Assembly: GCA_019913005.1 (NCBI GenBank)
Contig: JAIOHL010000258.1
Location: 59,896 to 123,895, forward strand
Direction: 5' to 3'
DNA length: 64,000 nucleotides
DNA from: Anaerolineae bacterium
Lineage (GTDB): Bacteria > Chloroflexota > Anaerolineae > Aggregatilineales > J027
In this document: one piece after another, positions 60,371 to 64,000 of the stretch
How the letters are laid out: each line of letters starts with the position of its first letter
Position numbering within the stretch: position 1 is the stretch's first letter
Translations under genes and position numbers: made by a program
Notes under the pieces: generated by a model
What the model saw: only the letters and a program-made list of their open reading frames with translations
Database searches by the model: none
Told to the model about the DNA's origin: nothing

Positions 60371-61849
60371 TTATGGAAGCCAGCCAAAACATGAGGGAGA
60401 GTTGATACAGTTCCCTATATCCCTTGCAAATCCATCATAAGCACTGGCGACGGTTATAGACTTAATGTAGGGGAATCCGCCTATCGCTAGAAGCCAATTT
60501 CCTTCAGGATGCCAGCGTAACTCGTAGACTTCATTTGGAGTGGGAAAAGTAAATGGTGTTTCACTGCTGGATAAGTCAACGATAGCGATAGCATAGTTGT
60601 AATCGGCGTCGTAGCTGGTAAAGGCCAGCAATTGCTGGTTTGGCGAAAAGCTAAAATAGTATGGATGTGCATATCCCGTGTTAAATAATTCTGAGAGAAC
60701 GTTTGTTTCAAGCGAGTAGCTGGAAATCTTCGATTCGCTTTCAACTAAACCAAAAAACGAAACCACATTTTGGGCAGTCCAAACAATAAATGGAATAGAG
60801 TCGAACCGGTCAAAAGGCATCTCGTGAACCTGAAAAGGGAGTGTTTCCACCAAGATGATTGTATTTTGACTAGATACCCCAAAGGCATAACTTCCATCTT
60901 CTGACCAAACACTAGGACTCCTTATTCCGTTGGTAGTTGGTTGAGAGTTGACCAAATGCACATCTTGATTTATGAGCGTAGATTTTTGTGAGTCCAAAGA
61001 GATTAGCCAGAGTTGGATAGGCGATGAATTGGTGCAACTTGTAGAAGTAAAGGCAAGTAGGTATTGGCTATTCGGACTCCATTCAATATCGAGGACAAAT
61101 CCATCAGGGGCTTTAATGAGGGAAAACTCTTGGGTTTGCAGATTTTCAATTGCTAGATTTTCGGCGTCCTTCCGATAAACAAAATCATGATTTTTCGACC
61201 ATTCCAAATGAGGCAGATCACAATAATCCTTTCGATATTTGTCTTTGGATATATTTGACCCACCAACAGTAATGAAATTGATGGTATCAACGCCATAAGA
61301 TACTAAGTATTGACCATCGGGTGACCATAATAATACGTCATTGCTTAAAACCTCCGTTTTTTCTTGAGTCTCGGGATTAAAAAGGAAATATCTGGTGTTT
61401 GGTGAATTTCCAGAATAGAAGATTTCCACGAGAAGTAAATCAGAGACGGGAGACCACAACATCAACACATCTCTGATTTGGGTTTCATCTTCATTTTGCA
61501 AAAGAGAAATAGGCGTACCACCCCGCGCATTGATGAGAAAAGCACCTGCCTCCTGTGGTCTGCCTGCTGGTGTTCCCCCCATAGTGGTAGTGGCTGTCCA
61601 TGCAAACCATTGACCCGATGATGACCAGCCCGGCCCAGTTACCCAAGCATCTCCTTGCGTATCCTCTGGAAAAGCATAACTCGTTAAAACTCGGCTTTCG
61701 CTGCCATCCGCACGCTCAATCACAAATGCCTTTTGGTTGGCGGAATAGTAGTAGATAAATGGCGCATTCGATTGACCTTCAGCAATTGGAGATTGATTAG
61801 CCAGAATAACAAGAACAATGCAGATGTAAGCTAAAAATCTCATTCCCAA
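60371..61849 (-). CDS. Secreted TolB-like beta-propeller protein, paralogue B
   Basis: 492 residues with a signal peptide (FLAYICIVLVILANQSPIAEGQS). It matches paralogue A in order: YYYSANQKAFVIERADGS, GPGWSSSGQWFAWTATT, several W-S-P repeats (MLWSPVSDLLLV, LLWSPDGQYLVS, IEWSPNSQYLLA) and the terminal CINSPSCFGWLP. Two terminal cysteines are shared and may form a disulfide. The convergent arrangement with paralogue A suggests an inverted duplication followed by marked divergence. Stop codons of the two genes are about 90 bases apart with nothing recognisable between. No enzyme motif. Confidence 0.75.
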   Translation of the reverse strand: MGMRFLAYICIVLVILANQSPIAEGQSNAPFIYYYSANQKAFVIERADGSESRVLTSYAFPEDTQGDAWVTGPGWSSSGQWFAWTATTTMGGTPAGRPQEAGAFLINARGGTPISLLQNEDETQIRDVLMLWSPVSDLLLVEIFYSGNSPNTRYFLFNPETQEKTEVLSNDVLLWSPDGQYLVSYGVDTINFITVGGSNISKDKYRKDYCDLPHLEWSKNHDFVYRKDAENLAIENLQTQEFSLIKAPDGFVLDIEWSPNSQYLLAFTSTSCTNSSPIQLWLISLDSQKSTLINQDVHLVNSQPTTNGIRSPSVWSEDGSYAFGVSSQNTIILVETLPFQVHEMPFDRFDSIPFIVWTAQNVVSFFGLVESESKISSYSLETNVLSELFNTGYAHPYYFSFSPNQQLLAFTSYDADYNYAIAIVDLSSSETPFTFPTPNEVYELRWHPEGNWLLAIGGFPYIKSITVASAYDGFARDIGNCINSPSCFGWLP

Positions 61850-61983
61850 GCCCTTTCATGAAAAACCAATTTGTACGTATTGGTCAAGCGAATGGCATTG
61901 TATCCCCCCCAAATTTTAGTACAGTTAAGGCAGGCGTGCAGCCATCAGCACATATCGCGCTTCAAAGGGAGGATTTGAGGGGA

Positions 61984-63261
61984 ATGTATAACCACGACTC
62001 GATTCAGGCGGTGGATGTGGCACGGGTGAGTCCTTATTTCGCCAAGCCGCTGTATGATACCTATTGTTTTTCGCAAATCCCCCAGACCATTTTTCATCTG
62101 CTGACGGGTGAGGGATGCAGCGGGTTGCCGACCAGTGTCCTCGGTGAGTTTCCTCAACGCTATGACAAGGTGATTTTGCTGTTTGTGGATGCGTTCGGCT
62201 GGCAATTTTTTCAGCAGTATCAAAGCCAACATGATTTTTTACGGCGGTTTGTGGAACAAGGCGTGGTGTCGAAGCTCAATTCGCAGTTCCCTTCGGCGAC
62301 GGCGGCACATATCACCACCATTCACAGCGGCCTGCCCGTCGGTCAATCGGGGGTGTTCGAGTGGTTCTATTATGAGCCGCTGGTGGATGAGGTCATCGCA
62401 CCGCTGCTGTTTTCGGTGGCGGGGGACAAGGAACGCAACACGCTGGTCAAGAGGGGATTTAATGGCGATGGTTTGCTGCCTGACCAGACGATTTATCAGC
62501 GGTTGGCGCGACAGGGGGTGAAGTCGTATGTATTTCAGAACCATGCCTATTTGCCATCGCCCTACTCCGATAAATTGCTGACGGGGGCCAAGATGATTCC
62601 CTTCCGTACCTTTTCGGAGGCGATGCTGAATCTGGCGGATGCGGTCATTAACACGGATGGGCCAGCCTATTTTTTCTGTTATCTCGATCCGATTGATACC
62701 ATCGCGCATTATTATGGGCCGGGGTCGCGCCAATTGGGCATGGAAATTCGTACTTTGATGGGCATTTTTGAGTCGGCGTTGTATCAATCGCTGGCGGGCA
62801 AGGTCGAGAACACACTGCTTTTGGTGACTGCCGATCACGGGCAGATTGGGGTCAATCCACAGTCTATCGTTCATCTGAATTGGCATGTGCCAGAAATTCG
62901 AGCGTTGATTAAGACCAATCAGCGAGGACGGTTGATGACCCCTGCCGGATCATCGCGTGATTTGTTCCTGTATGTGTGGGATGAATGCCTCGAAGATGCG
63001 GTTGGGCTGCTGGGGGAAAAATTAGAGGGGCTGGCGGAAGTGCATCGCACGGCGGATTTGATTGAGCAGGGATTTTTTGGTAGTGGGCAACCCTCAGCGG
63101 AATTTTTGAGCCGGGTCAGTAATTTGTTGGTGCTGCCAACGGGCAATGAGCAGGTGTGGTGGGATGAAGAGCCATTTTTGAAAGCCTTCCGAGGGATGCA
63201 CGGTGGCATGACCCCGGAAGAGATGGAGACAATTTTGTTGGCGTTGCCGCTGTCCCGGTAA
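61984..63261 (+). CDS. Alkaline-phosphatase-superfamily phosphodiesterase / nucleotide pyrophosphatase
   Basis: Type I phosphodiesterase fold. Metal and nucleophile residues: LFVDAFGW (Asp69), FPSATAAHITT (Thr106 as nucleophile), CYLDPIDTIAHYYGP (Asp and His), TADHGQIG and MHGGMTPEEM with the last metal His. Length 425 from the ATG at 61984, which has GGGAGG upstream. The frame opens 42 codons earlier at 61858, only 8 bases from the divergent gene's start, a region better read as promoter space. No signal peptide, so cytoplasmic. Candidate substrates are nucleotides, phosphonates or phosphodiesters; not resolvable. Confidence 0.82.
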   Translation: MYNHDSIQAVDVARVSPYFAKPLYDTYCFSQIPQTIFHLLTGEGCSGLPTSVLGEFPQRYDKVILLFVDAFGWQFFQQYQSQHDFLRRFVEQGVVSKLNSQFPSATAAHITTIHSGLPVGQSGVFEWFYYEPLVDEVIAPLLFSVAGDKERNTLVKRGFNGDGLLPDQTIYQRLARQGVKSYVFQNHAYLPSPYSDKLLTGAKMIPFRTFSEAMLNLADAVINTDGPAYFFCYLDPIDTIAHYYGPGSRQLGMEIRTLMGIFESALYQSLAGKVENTLLLVTADHGQIGVNPQSIVHLNWHVPEIRALIKTNQRGRLMTPAGSSRDLFLYVWDECLEDAVGLLGEKLEGLAEVHRTADLIEQGFFGSGQPSAEFLSRVSNLLVLPTGNEQVWWDEEPFLKAFRGMHGGMTPEEMETILLALPLSR

Positions 63262-63266
63262 AAAGA

Positions 63267-63698
63267 TTACAGGTTGCCGGAGAAGACCAGAATCAAAAAG
63301 GTCATGACCGCCAAAACGCCGATGGTGACGACAATCGGGAAGATATTTTTCTGTACCATCGAAATCGCAGGGCCACTTTGTTGAAGGGCAGCCTGTGGTG
63401 AGGTCAGTTGGGGAAGATTGACGGGCTTGGGTGCTTCAAGGGCGGCTTTCACAATTTGACGATTGAGGAACCACGCACTCACCGCAAGGGCAATCGCTAT
63501 GCTCATGACCGCGCCGCCCGCTACTACCACGACCAATGCCAGTTGAGCCAGCTTATCATTTGTGCCTGTTAGGGTTGAGGCATCGGGGTTCGACACCTGT
63601 TCAGCGGCAGGCAGGTCGCCGCCACTAACCGTAAAAAAGCCCCCAATGACGAGCGCCGCAAATACAAAACCAATTAAAAGGCGGGCTGAATTTTGCAC
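63267..63698 (-). CDS. Small membrane protein, function unknown
   Basis: 143 residues with three hydrophobic segments: an N-terminal one (LLIGFVFAALVIGGFFTV) and two more (LALVVVVAGGAVMSIAIALAVSAWFL, about 50-75, and IFPIVVTIGVLAVMTFLILVF at the C-terminus). A Pro/Gln-rich cytoplasmic or external loop joins the last two. No family recognised. Its stop lies 5 bases from the convergent phosphodiesterase stop. In 63699-63829 upstream I see no gene. Confidence 0.65.
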   Translation of the reverse strand: MQNSARLLIGFVFAALVIGGFFTVSGGDLPAAEQVSNPDASTLTGTNDKLAQLALVVVVAGGAVMSIAIALAVSAWFLNRQIVKAALEAPKPVNLPQLTSPQAALQQSGPAISMVQKNIFPIVVTIGVLAVMTFLILVFSGNL

Positions 63699-63829
63699 AA
63701 CAACCTCCGCACGGTTGAAAGACCGCTGAAAAACTGAAAGAATTGAAAGAGAATCATTTCACAAACAAAACTGAGCGAACGAAATTATAACGGGTCGGTT
63801 TCGGTTAATCAAGCAGCGAATGATTCGTT

Positions 63830-64000
63830 TTACGCGCTATAGCTGGCGACCTGTTCCGGCATGGGCAAGCCCATCTCTTTATAAAGCAAGCTGGCCTCAA
63901 ACAAAAAGGTGCTGGCGCGGGCGCGGGTGCTGTAGCGGTGGGAGGTATGTTTTAGATATTGCCCGTAGAGCAGCAAAGCTTTGGCTAAGTGAATACGCCG
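63830..64000 (-). CDS. C-terminal fragment of a helical-repeat (TPR-like) protein; 5' part outside the window
   Basis: Reading the minus strand inward from base 64000 gives 56 residues ending in EQVASYSA and a TAA at 63832-63830. The fragment (LAKALLLYGQYLKHT...RARASTFLFEASLLYKEMGLP) has the helix-turn-helix-repeat character of TPR tails found in large ATPase/adenylate-cyclase or AfsR-like regulators. Too little is present to name it. Confidence 0.55.
   Translation of the reverse strand, partial: RRIHLAKALLLYGQYLKHTSHRYSTRARASTFLFEASLLYKEMGLPMPEQVASYSA

Noticed and set aside
61858..61983. N-terminal extension of the phosphodiesterase
   Set aside because: It would start 8 bases from the divergent gene and leave no room for promoters. 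The internal ATG at 61984 has a better ribosome site.

Overview
The window looks like a stretch of a Chloroflexota chromosome, most likely Anaerolineae-like. This is inference from content, not from a marker gene. The signs are secreted or membrane proteins with long Thr/Pro linkers, an extracytoplasmic SH3-like sensor on a Ser/Thr kinase, a zinc-ribbon FHA protein, SUMF1-fold and WD40 secreted proteins, clustered ABC importers, and both a pyruvate:ferredoxin oxidoreductase and a pyruvate dehydrogenase. No rRNA, tRNA, CRISPR array, transposase or phage gene was seen.

Layout, left to right. 1-5.3 kb: 5' part of nifJ/por (minus), a GT2 glycosyltransferase and an M20 carbamoylase-type amidohydrolase. 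5.4-11 kb: a polyamine-type uptake and degradation operon (binding protein, gamma-aminobutyraldehyde dehydrogenase, PotA/B/C). 11-12.6 kb: a membrane protein and a SAM-fold protein. 12.6-18.3 kb: a sugar operon (possible structured leader, binding protein, two permeases, GH4 glycosidase, PfkB kinase). 18.3-21.4 kb: a large secreted kexin-like subtilase. 21.5-26.1 kb: tdh and pdhA-pdhB-pdhC. 26.3-34.3 kb: SUMF1-fold protein, GNAT, PHP phosphatase, a dienelactone-hydrolase relative with an Asp nucleophile, FHA protein, lipB and a PknB-like kinase. 34.3-38.7 kb (minus): phosphotransferase, class V aminotransferase, a second SUMF1-fold protein, and a small gene coupled to an SH3b lysin-like gene. 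39-42.7 kb: an asymmetric heterodimeric ABC exporter. 42.7-50.1 kb (minus): secreted beta-domain protein, M16 peptidase, two trypsin-like proteases, an atypical LuxR-type regulator and a LysE exporter. 50.2-58.5 kb: a membrane glycosyltransferase-like protein beside what I regard as the main discovery. 58.7-64 kb: two convergent paralogous beta-propeller proteins, an alkaline-phosphatase-superfamily enzyme, a small membrane protein and the end of a helical-repeat protein.

The most interesting unit is a Dlt-like envelope acyl-transfer cassette at 52320-58486. It has an MBOAT O-acyltransferase, a membrane-anchored SGNH protein, an acyl carrier protein and a FAAL-like acyl-AMP ligase. It also has an easily missed 46-residue single-pass protein (54924-55064) ending in W-I-Y-x-x-F, very like the C-terminus of DltX, and preceded by its own TTGGCA-17-TAAAAT promoter. 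Together these supply every step of the D-alanylation logic (activate, load on carrier, cross the membrane, hand over, transfer to glycan). The ligase, however, looks like a fatty-acyl ligase rather than DltA, so the acyl group and acceptor may be new.

Other themes are hairpins directly after both binding-protein genes, which probably set expression ratios, and several proteins whose fold is kept but whose catalytic or signalling residues have changed (SUMF1 without cysteines, a receiver without its Thr and Lys, a hydrolase with Asp for Cys). A GC-rich repeat copy forms the 3' end of lipB.
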